Shown one piece after another: positions 11,343-22,331 of a stretch of DNA of 64,000 nucleotides (within the stretch, counting starts at the first letter, position 1; every line of letters begins with the position of its first letter). A program made the position numbers and the translations under genes. This DNA is from Actinernus sp. WN-2022 (lineage: Eukaryota; Cnidaria; Anthozoa; Actiniaria; Actinernidae). Location: assembly GCA_030867875.1 (NCBI GenBank), contig JAOWCC010000443.1, positions 29,121 through 93,120 on the forward strand, given 5' to 3'. A model generated the notes under the pieces. It was not told where the DNA came from, searched no databases, and saw nothing but the letters and a program-made list of their open reading frames with translations.

Positions 11343-12390
11343 TTAAGAGATATTACAATTATCATATACAGATAATATATCATAACAATATTTTGCAACT
11401 AATTTTGTAATGGACTCATCATACATAGCAAGCACATACAAAAATAGTTGTCGAGTACCCCAAAAACGAAACGATTTATTCACACTGAAAAGATTGTTAA
11501 CAAAATCATTCCTGAGCTCAACGAACTTCCTATGACATGGCATTAAATAGTGATATTCATCTCCAATTTCATTTAAATTACACAAATTACATACTCGAGC
11601 TTCGTACTGAACATTATAACGGCCAAGTTCAACAGGCAATCTGTGTGCGGATAATCTCATTTTGGTTCTTGCTTGGCGGTGTTTTATATTTTGGACTTGA
11701 AAAAGATATTTCTCAAGTCCGAACTTCGTCTTTACTTTACTTAAAGTTCGTAACTTATCAAAGTTACCGCCTTGTTGAATCTGGTCCTTCCAGTAATTAG
11801 ATAAATTATCATTCAGTTTTGCTTTTAAATATTTACCCAAACTCCCCAATCGTTCAGGAGATATATTAAGAGCATTAATCGATCTTAAATTGCACAACTG
11901 TAATAAATAATTTGTATACACCACAGCATGTCGATTAGATGTAATACAAACCCTCGCCGCTTTACCAACGAGAGTGTTACTGAATGACGGATCTTTTACA
12001 CCGTAGCCAGTACTTTGCCACAAGGGTAGATATTTGTACAATTAAAGGTACTCTACCTAATTCAGCATAAACTGACAAGTTAGTAGATTTAGCATGCACC
12101 CCCAAAATACGTTTGCAAAATCTTAGATGAAGTTTCTCAGTGATACCACTAACCTCCTTAAGAAATTTCAGTTTGAAAGTTTCGAAAGATGAGATTTTGC
12201 CCAACAGATACACACCACAGATCTCACATCCGTACAATAATACGGGAACTACCACCGAAGAAAAGAGTTTTAGTAGAACTCTATTTGGCACATTGTCTAC
12301 ATTCGAAAAACTTCTAAACAAACTGTGGTAAGCACGTACTAACCGCTTTATTATATATTTTTTTCTGTGCAAGTTTGAAGCCACCAGCAA
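11343..12390 (-). pseudogene. LINE 3' ORF fragment (RT C terminus plus CCHC-like domain)
   Basis: Two overlapping minus-strand frames (12390-11977 and 12041-11343) read as one LINE C-terminal region broken by a frameshift near 12040. The upstream frame has the post-RT block with VPVLLYGCEICG. The downstream frame ends in a Cys/His motif (CNLC...EYHYLMPC) of the kind found at the C terminus of many cnidarian LINE ORF2 proteins. It is truncated at 5' and inactive. Confidence 0.75.
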
Positions 12391-12679
12391 AATGAAGAGT
12401 TAACCCAAATATGTATACTCATTAACACACTCCAATTGGTCGTTACCAAAATACGAGCGGAACACTTGAGGTTTTCAAGTCGGCTGAATCAGGTGCTCGA
12501 TTTTGTTTAGCTATTTAACGCCGTCCCGTCCTTTATGAATTTGTAATTAATTTTAATGATCAGTATAATCCTTTTGCCGTAATGCGTAAAGTATTTAATT
12601 TCCAACTTTAATTTCCGTTACACCTCGCGTGCACGCATACGCGTCATGTTCTTTCTGTTGTATGTAGCCTGCGTAGCAA

Positions 12680-13271
12680 GCGCAGGGGAATGGGGAAGAG
12701 GAGGCAATAATAATAACAATAACTATAATAATAATAATAATAATGGTTTATTAACAGTACTTCCACTGGGTGGCTCTTCGCCTGTTAATCTAAATAATGT
12801 AAAATATAAAATGTTGATTAAATATGACTAAGATATTACTGAGATGTATAATGATAACAGTACTAAGGATAAAACTGATATGTAAGTACAATAAACAGTA
12901 ATAAGTACTAAGGATAATATATATGTATCTATTGTAAAATTAATCAATGGAGTCTGTCGGAAGCGCAGTTCTTTAGATATCCTTTCGATATATAACCGAC
13001 AAAATTCAGCAAAGGTTGCAGAGTTCCTAATATTTACAGGTAAATTATTGAACACGGATGAACTGGTATCCTGGAAGGTGCCATTTTCAGGTGGGACCTT
13101 TAACTGTTTACTGCTGGCTGACCGTAGTGTTCTATTGGGTATGTACAATTCTAATGGAAGATAAAATGGCCAGTCACTATAATGAAGGGCCTTATATACA
13201 AGCTTTAACAAGTGAAATTTTTCTGCGTTCTAAGACGGGTAGCCAACAAAGTTTTAAGATATCAGTTCTAC
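12680..13271 (-). pseudogene. LINE 3' part, distal to the BEL insertion
   Basis: Minus-strand frames encode the C-terminal segment of a CR1-like LINE RT (LVYKALHYSDWP, VFNNLP). A +1 slip in an A-run near 13222 breaks the frame. An (ATT)n-type tail at 12705-12746 marks the LINE 3' end. The 5' part continues at 18349 on the other side of the BEL/Pao element; the codon reading is continuous across the insertion once one copy of its 4-bp duplication is discounted. Confidence 0.75.
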
Positions 13272-13503
13272 TGTCGAAAACGGCAAGACGTTTCCTATTT
13301 GAATCACTTTATTTAACTCTCACAGCTCACAGTTCACGGTTCACGGCTACAAGTCTTTAGCTTCTTACAAACTTGAAATATTATACCGATTTGAGACACA
13401 CCTACATTTCAAGCGTGCCATGTAAATCCCATTTCCGTTGTGGTCGCATCACTAATCGCGTTACATATAATTATAAGAATCAATTAAACTGCAGTTTCCA
13501 ACA
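13272..13503 (-). repeat. BEL/Pao 3' LTR
   Basis: 232 bp, TG...CA, identical by eye to 18117-18348; it is the 3' LTR in the minus-strand sense. Confidence 0.92.
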
Positions 13504-13666
13504 CACTCCCCCATATGACTCGCTGACGAGGCATATGTATGGAAAATGGGCTCTAACAAACCATATGTGACTGATAAATGTTCAATGTTCTAAGTAGTCA
13601 AGTGTTCGATACATATTCAATCCTGCTGTTCGTTGCGAAGTACATCTTGTGCTCGAAGTTCAGCTG

Positions 13667-16600
13667 CTACTGCCGCATCTCGCCTGTTTCCAAATTGGGT
13701 AAGAGCTCTAGGAAAACTCCCCGTGTCAGACTACAGGAGTACAAGACAACGTAGGCCATCCGTTCCTCTTTTGGCTTCCGGATGTACTTAACTGGACCTG
13801 CAAGGTCCACTCCAATCACGTTAAAAGGTGTGTTACCTTCGGTCCTCGTTCTCGGTAAAAGCCCTGGGGGCGGACTTTTCACGGCGATGGCTTGAAATCT
13901 CTTACACCCCCAGCACTGCTTCAAAATTCTTTTCGCAAGTTTTCGTAGACGGGGGACCCAAAATCTCTCTCGGACTTTTGCCATGGTGAGGCCAATTCCC
14001 CCGTGTAAGGTGGTCACGTGTTCGCGCTGAACGACTTTAGCTGTGAAAAGAACTGAATCGGGTAAGTAAATCGGATACTCTCCCTGAATGCGCCCTCGGC
14101 ATTCCCATATTCCATCGGAGTTCAACTGAAGGTTCAGTTGCTCCTTGTCATCGTTAAAGGTGATCGCACCCATTCCCTGTCGTTGCGCTTTCTTGACCCA
14201 GAATAGTTCTTGAGTAGATATCTCTAGCATAGTTAGAGGTCCCTGGATCTTGTCGGAAAGATTTCGAGAATTGTGGATAAATCGCGAGATCCACGCACAA
14301 ACTCTCATGGCTTTGCGCAAGCCGAACTTTTCAAGGACGGTGTCAAAGTCATTTCTTCCTTCGACACCAACCGCGAGAAGTTCTCGTTGAACCTTCCTTT
14401 CTGAGATGCTCTGCACACATGCTTGTGTCACGATTTCGGTTGGCCATTCCGACCGGTCGGCCAACCATGATGGTCCCTTCCACCATAGCTCTGCATCCGA
14501 CACGCTTCCCCCTCGACTCCCGAGGTCAGCTGGGTTGTCGGTTGTAGGTACGTGGCGCCAAAGCGTATCCGGGTGACTCTGTATCTTACGGACACGATTC
14601 GCCACGAATTGACGGTACTCTCCCTTGTCATGTAGCCAGTATAAGGCTACAGAGCTATCCGACCAACACTGAATGTTGTCGGCCATGTTGAACCCTCCCA
14701 GTGCGTTGCGCACATTCACACCTAGATTGACAGCCATGTGTCCCGCTACAAGCTCTAAGCGAGGGATTGTGAGTCCCTGCTTTGCGAGGCGAGATTTGGC
14801 TGCAACCAGGCCTTGAGTAACGCCCGAAGCTTGTGTTATAACTGCGTACACTGCAGCGCTCACTCCGCGCCCGCTTGCATCACCGAACGCGTGTAACTGC
14901 ACTTCCTCGATAGGCTCCTGATATGTAGAGAGACTGCGCGGTACCGATACTGCTTTCGGCAGTCCGCGTTCCCACTTTAACCATCGCTTAGCAACCGCGT
15001 CTGGTAACGGAGCGTCCCATGCGGTTTTCTCGTTACACGCTTCCCGGTAGATTAGCTTTCCTTCCAACATCATGGGCGATACGAAACCCAGTGGATCGTA
15101 AACTTTCGCCAAGTTAGCGAGAATGCCGCGTCTCGTCAACTCAGCGGCTTGGGTCGGAAAAGACACATGTAACGTATCTTCAGTCTTATCCCATTTAAGC
15201 CCAAGGAGTTTACACTCCCCCTTTGCTATAGTTCCACTATGTTGTTGTTTGGCGTACGAAGGCTCGTCGTCATCACCGTTGTCCTCGAGTTCCGTTTCGT
15301 TCGAATGCCACTTGTGCAGTTCGAACTTTGCATCCGCGAAGATTTCAATGGCATCCCGTTTCAACTGCTTGGCCTCCTCCTTAGTAGACCCTCCAGATAT
15401 GAGATCGTCCACATACAAGCTTTTCCGCACTTCGTTAACACTCTCCGCATAGCGAGACTGCCAACTCTCTAGGTGTTGCTGAATCACTCCATTCAAGAGA
15501 AATGGCGACGGGGCCAGCCCAAACAACACTCTAGTAAACCGCAGTGTTTCCACTTCATTTGACTGCAAATCAACTATCCAGTGAAATCGCAGTGCATCCC
15601 GTTCGGCTTCGCGAATCCGCACCTGGAGAAAGGCTTTCCGTATGTCTCCAGCTACTGCTACGGCGTGGAAACGATTCCGAGTGATCACATTCCATAACTG
15701 GTTTTGTAAGGATGGACCCGCGTGTAAACACTCGTTGATTGACGGTGCGTTGTCATGCGCACGAGCCGACGCGTCGTACACCACTCGAAGTTTGGTTGTT
15801 TCTGCATTCTCTTTGATCACTGCCCGATGAGGCAGATAGAATTCCTTCCCTTTCACTTCAGCAGGTGCTCGCTCTACAACACCTTCCTGCAGCTGCTCAC
15901 GGATAATGGCGTCATAATCCGTCAACATATCTGTTTTCCGTAACTTGCGCAATAACGAATTCAGCCGGCGAATACTCGCGTCGTGATTATTCGGTAGTGG
16001 GGGATGACTCCCCTTCCACGGTAAGCTAGTTTCATACCACCCGTCCTCAGAACGCGTTAACTGTTCTTTGAACTCCCTATACACATCATTCTGATCTCCG
16101 GCTGGACTGTCCGCTAGTCCAAGAATATCGAGTGCGCATAATTTCTCGTAGTCTGCGGTCGAGTTAATGGTCAAGTAAGCAGACGAGATATCCGTCTCCG
16201 CTCCAGGTGACATCAATGTCCAACCAAATCTCGTAAACTCGGCCACAGGATCTCCGCGCCGTCCCACGCGTAAGCGCTCCACAGTTCTAATCTTCGCGAA
16301 GTCATTCGCACCGAGAATAAGGTGAACTGGTAATTGGCTCTTCTCATCCGTGTCGTCCATACGCACACCCTTGAGGTGTGGATGCTCGTCCAGCACTCGC
16401 TTGTAATGTGAATTTTCCAGTGTGAGTAATTCCCGTGTGTCTACTTTACTCACATTCACTTCCAGCTGGAAATCACCTGTCAATGCACACATGACGACAT
16501 CAAACACTTGCATTTTCCTCGTTGTAACTCCCATAAGCATTGCGATTTGACGCAGACTAGATGACTTCGGTTGCGCCTTAATCAAATCAATAGCGGTTGA

Positions 16601-18070
16601 TGATGCATATGAGTGGCTTGCACCACTGTCCAATAAAGCCCGGAATTTATATCCGTTAATTTTCACCACCACAACAGGATGAATGACGGTGGATTGTCCG
16701 ACATGACTGGCGGTCATGCCCGGTTCACGCGGAGGATCGCGTGTCTGAGATTTGTCACATATCGACGTATGGTGTTTTGACTGACAATTTTGACAGGTCC
16801 CTTTGCTCTTGCAATCCGCCGCTCTGTGTTTTAATCCCGTGCAGTTGAAACAACGCCGGTTGTTCACGAGAATCTTCTTTCTCTCCTCGACGTTTACTAT
16901 CTTGTCACAGTTGATGGCTTTATGATTTGGGTTTTCACAATAAATACAGCCACGAGGCTGTTGTAAATCCTCTCCCTTCGCGTAAAACGCTCTTGAGCGA
17001 TCCTGTCGATAAGAACTTCCATTACTTGATTGAGCTTTAGTGTCGCCTTGAATTGAATTGTTATTAGTCCATTTCTCTAGCGCCTCCAGAAACTCTTTAA
17101 AAGTCCACTCGCCCCACTTGTCATCGATTATGGCGAGCTCGTGTTTGATGACCTCCAGTTTATCGACGGTAAACCTAACAGCAGCGTCGAGCTTGTTTAG
17201 ACTATTCAATGTTTGTAAGGATTCGACATTGAACAGCAGTCTCTCATAAAAATCGTGGATCTTAGCCACGTTTCTCCCGGTTATGGTGGGTAGTTCCAGT
17301 ATGTTGCGAACGTAGGCTCCAACAACTTCGCTCGTTCGTCCATAGCGCTTGGCTAGCAGATCGGTGGCTTTGTGATAACCTTCCTCAGTGAACGGAAGTC
17401 CGTCGATGAGATTGCGAACTTTGGTTTCGACAAGTTCCTTTAGATAAGAGAATTTGGTGACGGCAGGGACAGATGACTTGTCGATTTGGGTCTCAAACTG
17501 CCCCCAAAACCTCACCCAGTCCTGTGGTGTTCCGTCGAATCGCGAGATAACAAGCTTAGGCATTTTTGCTGCATTTTGTTTACACTCTCCGATTTCCTTC
17601 TTCGCTTGGGCTTGTTGTTGTTGATAATGTAGTTCCAACTCTAGCTTCTTCTTTTCAAAATTCAGCTTTTCAGCGTTCGCTAGACCAACAGCCTCTTGTT
17701 GTTGCTTGAGCTTTTCTTTCTCCAGCTCGACGAGCTTTTGATGTTCGTGCACGGTTTCGGCGTCGCGCACTGTTCGATCAATCTCAGCGATTTGCTTTGT
17801 TAGGCTCCTAATGCTTTCGTCCGCCCATCCCAACTTCTCCTCGACTTCCTCGGCCCATTCGCTGACCTGCTCTTCAGTCTCTCCCTTTGCGAACTTCTTT
17901 TCCTCTATTGTTTCTTTTAGTGCGTTTGCAGCGGTGGTTATGTTCTCTAGCGAAGTTTTCTGTCTTTCCGAAGCTTCCCTATCATGTTTTGAAATAATAT
18001 CCTCGGTTTTCTTGGTGCGAAAGCTCAACGTTTTGAGCTTCCCGTTAAGTTCAGTTAGCGCCTTATCCAT
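13667..18070 (-). CDS. BEL/Pao Gag-Pol polyprotein (1467 aa, integrase truncated)
   Basis: I take the ATG at 18070. In order: an N-terminal coiled coil rich in Lys/Glu/Gln (about 1-170); a DUF1759-type Gag region (from about 175); CCHC-like knuckles (CIYC, CFNC, CQNC, about 375-430); an aspartic protease with LLDSGA (about 480); reverse transcriptase with the catalytic YVDD (about 886); RNase H with FGDASG (about 1060); the H2C2 integrase zinc domain (about 1340-1375, with HGGIG and CWGC); and only the first Asp of the integrase core (VDLAGP, about 1418). The rest of the integrase core and C terminus are missing: a stop follows and about 160 bp of unrelated sequence leads to the 3' LTR. The DUF1759 to Peptidase A17 to RT order is diagnostic of BEL/Pao. 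Other enzymatic motifs look intact. Confidence 0.9.
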   Translation of the reverse strand: MDKALTELNGKLKTLSFRTKKTEDIISKHDREASERQKTSLENITTAANALKETIEEKKFAKGETEEQVSEWAEEVEEKLGWADESIRSLTKQIAEIDRTVRDAETVHEHQKLVELEKEKLKQQQEAVGLANAEKLNFEKKKLELELHYQQQQAQAKKEIGECKQNAAKMPKLVISRFDGTPQDWVRFWGQFETQIDKSSVPAVTKFSYLKELVETKVRNLIDGLPFTEEGYHKATDLLAKRYGRTSEVVGAYVRNILELPTITGRNVAKIHDFYERLLFNVESLQTLNSLNKLDAAVRFTVDKLEVIKHELAIIDDKWGEWTFKEFLEALEKWTNNNSIQGDTKAQSSNGSSYRQDRSRAFYAKGEDLQQPRGCIYCENPNHKAINCDKIVNVEERKKILVNNRRCFNCTGLKHRAADCKSKGTCQNCQSKHHTSICDKSQTRDPPREPGMTASHVGQSTVIHPVVVVKINGYKFRALLDSGASHSYASSTAIDLIKAQPKSSSLRQIAMLMGVTTRKMQVFDVVMCALTGDFQLEVNVSKVDTRELLTLENSHYKRVLDEHPHLKGVRMDDTDEKSQLPVHLILGANDFAKIRTVERLRVGRRGDPVAEFTRFGWTLMSPGAETDISSAYLTINSTADYEKLCALDILGLADSPAGDQNDVYREFKEQLTRSEDGWYETSLPWKGSHPPLPNNHDASIRRLNSLLRKLRKTDMLTDYDAIIREQLQEGVVERAPAEVKGKEFYLPHRAVIKENAETTKLRVVYDASARAHDNAPSINECLHAGPSLQNQLWNVITRNRFHAVAVAGDIRKAFLQVRIREAERDALRFHWIVDLQSNEVETLRFTRVLFGLAPSPFLLNGVIQQHLESWQSRYAESVNEVRKSLYVDDLISGGSTKEEAKQLKRDAIEIFADAKFELHKWHSNETELEDNGDDDEPSYAKQQHSGTIAKGECKLLGLKWDKTEDTLHVSFPTQAAELTRRGILANLAKVYDPLGFVSPMMLEGKLIYREACNEKTAWDAPLPDAVAKRWLKWERGLPKAVSVPRSLSTYQEPIEEVQLHAFGDASGRGVSAAVYAVITQASGVTQGLVAAKSRLAKQGLTIPRLELVAGHMAVNLGVNVRNALGGFNMADNIQCWSDSSVALYWLHDKGEYRQFVANRVRKIQSHPDTLWRHVPTTDNPADLGSRGGSVSDAELWWKGPSWLADRSEWPTEIVTQACVQSISERKVQRELLAVGVEGRNDFDTVLEKFGLRKAMRVCAWISRFIHNSRNLSDKIQGPLTMLEISTQELFWVKKAQRQGMGAITFNDDKEQLNLQLNSDGIWECRGRIQGEYPIYLPDSVLFTAKVVQREHVTTLHGGIGLTMAKVRERFWVPRLRKLAKRILKQCWGCKRFQAIAVKSPPPGLLPRTRTEGNTPFNVIGVDLAGPVKYIRKPKEERMAYVVLYSCSLTRGVFLELLPNLETGEMRQ

Positions 18071-18116
18071 GTTACTGATGTCGGTGCTCACACTCGTCCC
18101 TTCGTAGTCGCCAGTA

Positions 18117-18348
18117 TGTCGAAAACGGCAAGACGTTTCCTATTTGAATCACTTTATTTAACTCTCACAGCTCACAGTTCACGGTTCACGGCTACAAGTC
18201 TTTAGCTTCTTACAAACTTGAAATATTATACCGATTTGAGACACACCTACATTTCAAGCGTGCCATGTAAATCCCATTTCCGTTGTGGTCGCATCACTAA
18301 TCGCGTTACATATAATTATAAGAATCAATTAAACTGCAGTTTCCAACA
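18117..18348 (-). repeat. BEL/Pao 5' LTR
   Basis: The promoter-proximal LTR in the minus-strand sense, identical to the other LTR. Three bases inside it, at about 18097-18113, the minus strand reads TGGCGACTACGAAGG, a plausible tRNA primer-binding site because it starts with TGG, the complement of the tRNA CCA end. Confidence 0.9.
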
Positions 18349-19830
18349 CTACTAGCATAACGAGTGAGAACGAAACCAGCAGCAGAAAGTTGGACACGCT
18401 GTAAGCGTTTGACAAGATAGTCAGGAATTGGGTGTGGCACTACATCATTAAAGTCAAGCTTTGGTAAAATGAGACTTTCAACTAAATGCTTCCTAAGCAT
18501 GAAAGGTGCTAAATGTTTCAGTTTTCTAATAATGGATAAAACAGAATAACAAGATGATATAGTAGAGTTTACATCATCAGTCCACTTTAAGTGCTGTTGA
18601 ATTTGTGTCCCGAGAAGGTGAGCAGAAGTAACTCTTTCAAGCTGTTTTCCACCCACAGAGAGACGAATGGTGTAGTCATCTAGATTATGAACCTGAGAGA
18701 GAGCTGAGTAGTGGAGAACAGCATGACTTTCGTTTTTTTGGGATTAAGCACGAGGTTAGAAGCGATGGATCATGATGTTACGCTCTTTAACTTTCATGGG
18801 CTTGACGTGAGTGTATATCGTAGTGTCATTGGCATACTGATATGTCAGCAACTTCATGCGATCAGATAGGTCATTAACATACAAGTTAAATAAGACTGGT
18901 CCAAGGATTGACCCTTGGGGTACCCCGAACGTAGCTTTAACTCTTCGAGATGTCAGTATCATCAATCTGGACATACTGTGTGCGTCCAGTTAGATAGTAC
19001 GTTGACAACCCATCTCAAATAGGACTTCGAAAAGCCTTGTTTGTATAGTTTCTGACCAGTACGGTTTCATAGGCAACGGTGTCGAATGCCTTTGAAAAGT
19101 CTGCAAGTATCGCCATGGTGACCTCCCCGCGTTTCATAACACGTATAATGTCACATGGCAAGCATGACAGTGGTAGTTGTGTGGCCTTTACGATATGCAC
19201 TGAGCGAGTCCTTTGACACATTTTTATCAGATAGGAAGCTGGTCATCTGGCGTAACACTAGACGTTCGTATACCTTGGAGAGCACCCGGCAGAATGGATA
19301 TTGGGCGGAGATCATTATTTGATTTAATCTCCTTGACTTTGGGTATTGGGCTAATACGAGCTATTTTCCAGGCTGTAGAAAGCATCTGTTTGGAAATACA
19401 GTTATTGAGAACATGTGTCAACGGATACGCCAGCTGTTCGGCCACCATCTTGATGAATTTAACTGGAATACTTTCTGGACCGCACGAGCAGTCAGACCTC
19501 AACTTATTCAGCTCATTTAAGACCTCATGATGTAGCACGTGTCTTAGCATGAATACGCCGTCCTTATCATCAGGTAAAGTGTCGATCAGGTTCCACAAAT
19601 CAGCAACAGACTGAGGAGATGCGCCGGTGACGCGCTCGGCAGTAGAGGCGAAGTGTTCATTGAGGTCATCAGGGTTGTGGATTGGGTTGCAGGATTCTGT
19701 GTACAAGTCTCCATACTTCCTTGGGCTTCTTTGAAAACAGTGCACCTTGATAAAATTCTCTTTGTTTTCTTTATGGTGGACTTGAGAAGATTCCTCAAGA
19801 GGGGAAGGGGGAATGGCGAGAGGGGAAGAG
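18349..19830 (-). pseudogene. LINE reverse transcriptase, proximal to the BEL insertion
   Basis: Minus-strand frames at 19745-19227, 19221-19015, 18974-18756 and 18656-18349 are consecutive parts of one CR1-like RT: a DDKDG/CGPESIP segment, RPISILP, ILADFSKAFDTV, GVPQGSILGPVLFNLYVNDL, then a catalytic box reading YANDT where YADDT is expected. Frameshifts separate the parts and the second catalytic Asp has become Asn, so the copy is inactive. The reading continues into 13271-12680 beyond the BEL element. Confidence 0.85.
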
Positions 19831-19849
19831 GAACTTAGTCAGAGGAGCA

Positions 19850-20831
19850 GAGGAAATGAAAACTCGCCAAAATCGCTTCATAGCAACCCTGTTACCATAC
19901 AGACAACACTTAATACACTATGGAAGCAAGGTAAGGCATTTTATTCATAATTCTTTCATATTTCTACCTCGTTGAAATTCCCATACAAATGCTATTAGTA
20001 TTAGCTAGATACCTTGCTCTCCTTGATTTTAGAAACACCCCGACCCAGCACACAGATGCTAGTGCAGCACAGAGACTTGTGAATCGTCGGACCAAGACCA
20101 TATTACCAATATGGGAAGCAAGATCAAGAGGAACCAGGAGAGACAGGCCTACTATTTCAATAAGGGGGCCTAAAGGACCAACCTATGTTAACTGAAGGAA
20201 CTGTTGCGCGAGTAGCACCAGTTGGGAAACAAAATAATTGGATCAAGGCTGAGGTTATCAGACAGACTGCCCCCAGATCATATGAAGTTATTACAGAAGC
20301 TGGCCGGACACTGCGAAGGAATCGGCAGCACCTAAGAGAGTCAGAGGAGAGCCCTCTACAGACCAGTGAGGAACATCAACCTGAAACAGGACCAATCAGG
20401 GAGAACACACTAGAGCATGCAAGCCTCAAAGCTTATTCGACAGACCCGAGCAGTGAGCACCCACCTGTTCAAGTGACTCCAGTGCCCACCCGGCCGGCCC
20501 CCCTGATCCAAGGCCGGTCCAGAGAAGCCGAGCGGGAAGGGTTATCAAGGAACCTGATCAATTCAAAATTTTGTTAAGACGTGAACAATTATTATCACTT
20601 TAAGTTGTTCCACAACATTGATTAGTTTCAGACTATTATCCGAGAGTAGTTCTGGAAGGAGGATGTAATATGATATACTTTATTGTATGCATGGGCTCCC
20701 TGTGTAAGTGTGAGCATGCACATTGGCAGGGGGACGAGCATGGCAAAGATGGCGACTTCCATTAAACCGTTGTGTTAAACCAGAATCTGTTCAGTTTTTT
20801 TTTAGATTAAACGGCCATCGATAACATAACA
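19850..20831 (+). mobile_element. Gypsy-type LTR element, 3' end only
   Basis: A 5'-truncated fragment holds the end of pol, a purine tract (GGAAGGAGGA, 20654-20663) and a probable 168-bp 3' LTR (20664-20831) starting TG and ending CA. No matching 5' LTR is visible in the window. Confidence 0.65.
19989..20577 (+). pseudogene. Gypsy integrase C-terminal remnant
   Basis: The frame 19989-20195 carries DFRNTPT and AAQRLVNRRTKTILPI, typical of the integrase C-terminal part of cnidarian Gypsy elements. A frame change at about 20185 continues into VARVAPVGKQNNWIKAEVI and SYEVITEAGRTLRRNRQHLR, an SH3-like integrase tail. The catalytic core is absent. It is non-functional. Confidence 0.7.
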
Positions 20832-22331
20832 CCAGTCCTTAAAGATGAAGACACGACGACTTAATCTGTACTCTGGGAGAACTAGTCAACGTAAATATAG
20901 AAGCAGATGATATATCAGTTAGCCACCAACTTCTAATACGGGTAACCAGCGACACTCGATCCCAGGCAGACCGATCACCTCCAATCATTGTCAAAGAGAC
21001 GAGCAATCAGAGATGAGCTGTATTTCGCAAGGAAAGAGCTCCGAAATAAAACTACTTCTGATCCGGACGGTACAAAGTACAGGTTGCAGATTGGGTGCAG
21101 GTTGACAGTTTTCGGTAGATAAATTAAATATATCAATAGATAAATAAAATAAATAATAAATTAGCTAATATAAATAGATAAATAATTAATTAATTAATTA
21201 AATGAAAATCGTGTGTATTCAGTCCCTGGAATTGAATCGGTGATCAACGAAACTTAAGCACAGCAACAACGAACAAGGCGTGTCAATCATATTATGTGAC
21301 GTCATCGGTCACGCGATTAAGCGGAAAATCGTGGTGGAGGCGTAAGAAGAGGAAGACTTCAAGTAAACACGGCAAACCGTTCTTAGCCTGCATGCAGACG
21401 TTCTCTCTCCCTGCAAAAATCGGGAAAGAGACGGGTCATAAATTATTTTTACTAGGCAATTTTAACGAACACAACTGCGTACATTCTCTGTCTACTTCTT
21501 TGAGAAAGAGTTGCTGGACATTTTCTCTCAAAACGGTATTCTTCCATACAGCCGATGCAATCTGGCTATAAGTTCCACGAAACAACATCTTACCCAAACT
21601 TTCAAGGCCTTCGTGTTAACATTTGTTTTGCTCGGCCATTCAACCACAGGCAGCCCAAGCTCTGTATTTGCACTGTGTGACCACTTTTGTATATATAAAT
21701 CAAGCCATTATTTCACTTAATTTTTAGATAAAGAAAATAAACTTTCCTTGAGAGTTTGCCGTTGTCCTGTTGTTTCTCTGGGGTCTAGAAATGGCGGTTA
21801 TGGGGAATTTCTCTCACTTTGGGTTTGTCTCTCTTCTTTCTGAAATTTGACTTTTGTTCGGCACTCCGAATACAGTGCAAACTGTTCAAAAACATGTTGT
21901 CGTCGTCATAAGCACGTGGTGTGAGAGCAAAATATTTTTTTCTTTCTCTCAAAATTAATTTAAACCACAAAGTTTTATTCCTTTATATAATGTAATACTT
22001 TAACCCCTATTTTAATTTCAATACATTTGTGATCCGTAATTTCTCTTCTTTTCGATTCTTTCCCGGTTCTTTGCAGAGTTCGATTAAAAATAATCTGGCA
22101 AAAGTCACTGATCCTACTGGGTTTAAATTCACAAATGATCTTTGTTATTATCTTACCTTTAATTCTGTTGTCGGTTCTTGTAGAATTATTAGGTCAGCTT
22201 GCCGTAATTACAATTTTCTTCAGAGCGCTTTGACGAAGCGTGTCCGAATTACAAAGGTTTGTATGGGGACTGAGTAACCGCGCCAGAAATTCTTGCATAC
22301 CATTCAAAATGGCGTCGAAAACTTCGAGGTG
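20832..22331. other. Intergenic, low-complexity, no gene recognised
   Basis: Contains an AT-rich tract at about 21120-21210 with ATTAATTA runs. The open frames here (for example 21296-21571) are short, overlapping and without recognisable domains. Confidence 0.4.

Larger units (their letters stand above)
13272..18348 (-). mobile_element. BEL/Pao LTR retrotransposon, young, integrase-truncated
   Basis: Two 232-bp LTRs (13272-13503 and 18117-18348), beginning TG and ending CA, look identical base for base. The 4-bp target duplication is CTAC (13268-13271 and 18349-18352). The internal region encodes one BEL/Pao Gag-Pol polyprotein on the minus strand. The host site is a LINE reading frame. Identical LTRs imply recent insertion, yet the integrase is cut short, so the copy probably moved using proteins supplied by a full-length relative. 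Confidence 0.92.

Noticed and set aside
12705..12746. Asparagine-rich ORF over AAT repeats
   Set aside because: Microsatellite at a LINE 3' end, not a coding gene.
21296..21720. Pair of plus-strand ORFs of 91 and 69 codons
   Set aside because: Overlapping short frames without any recognisable motif, no splice-site support; judged chance.
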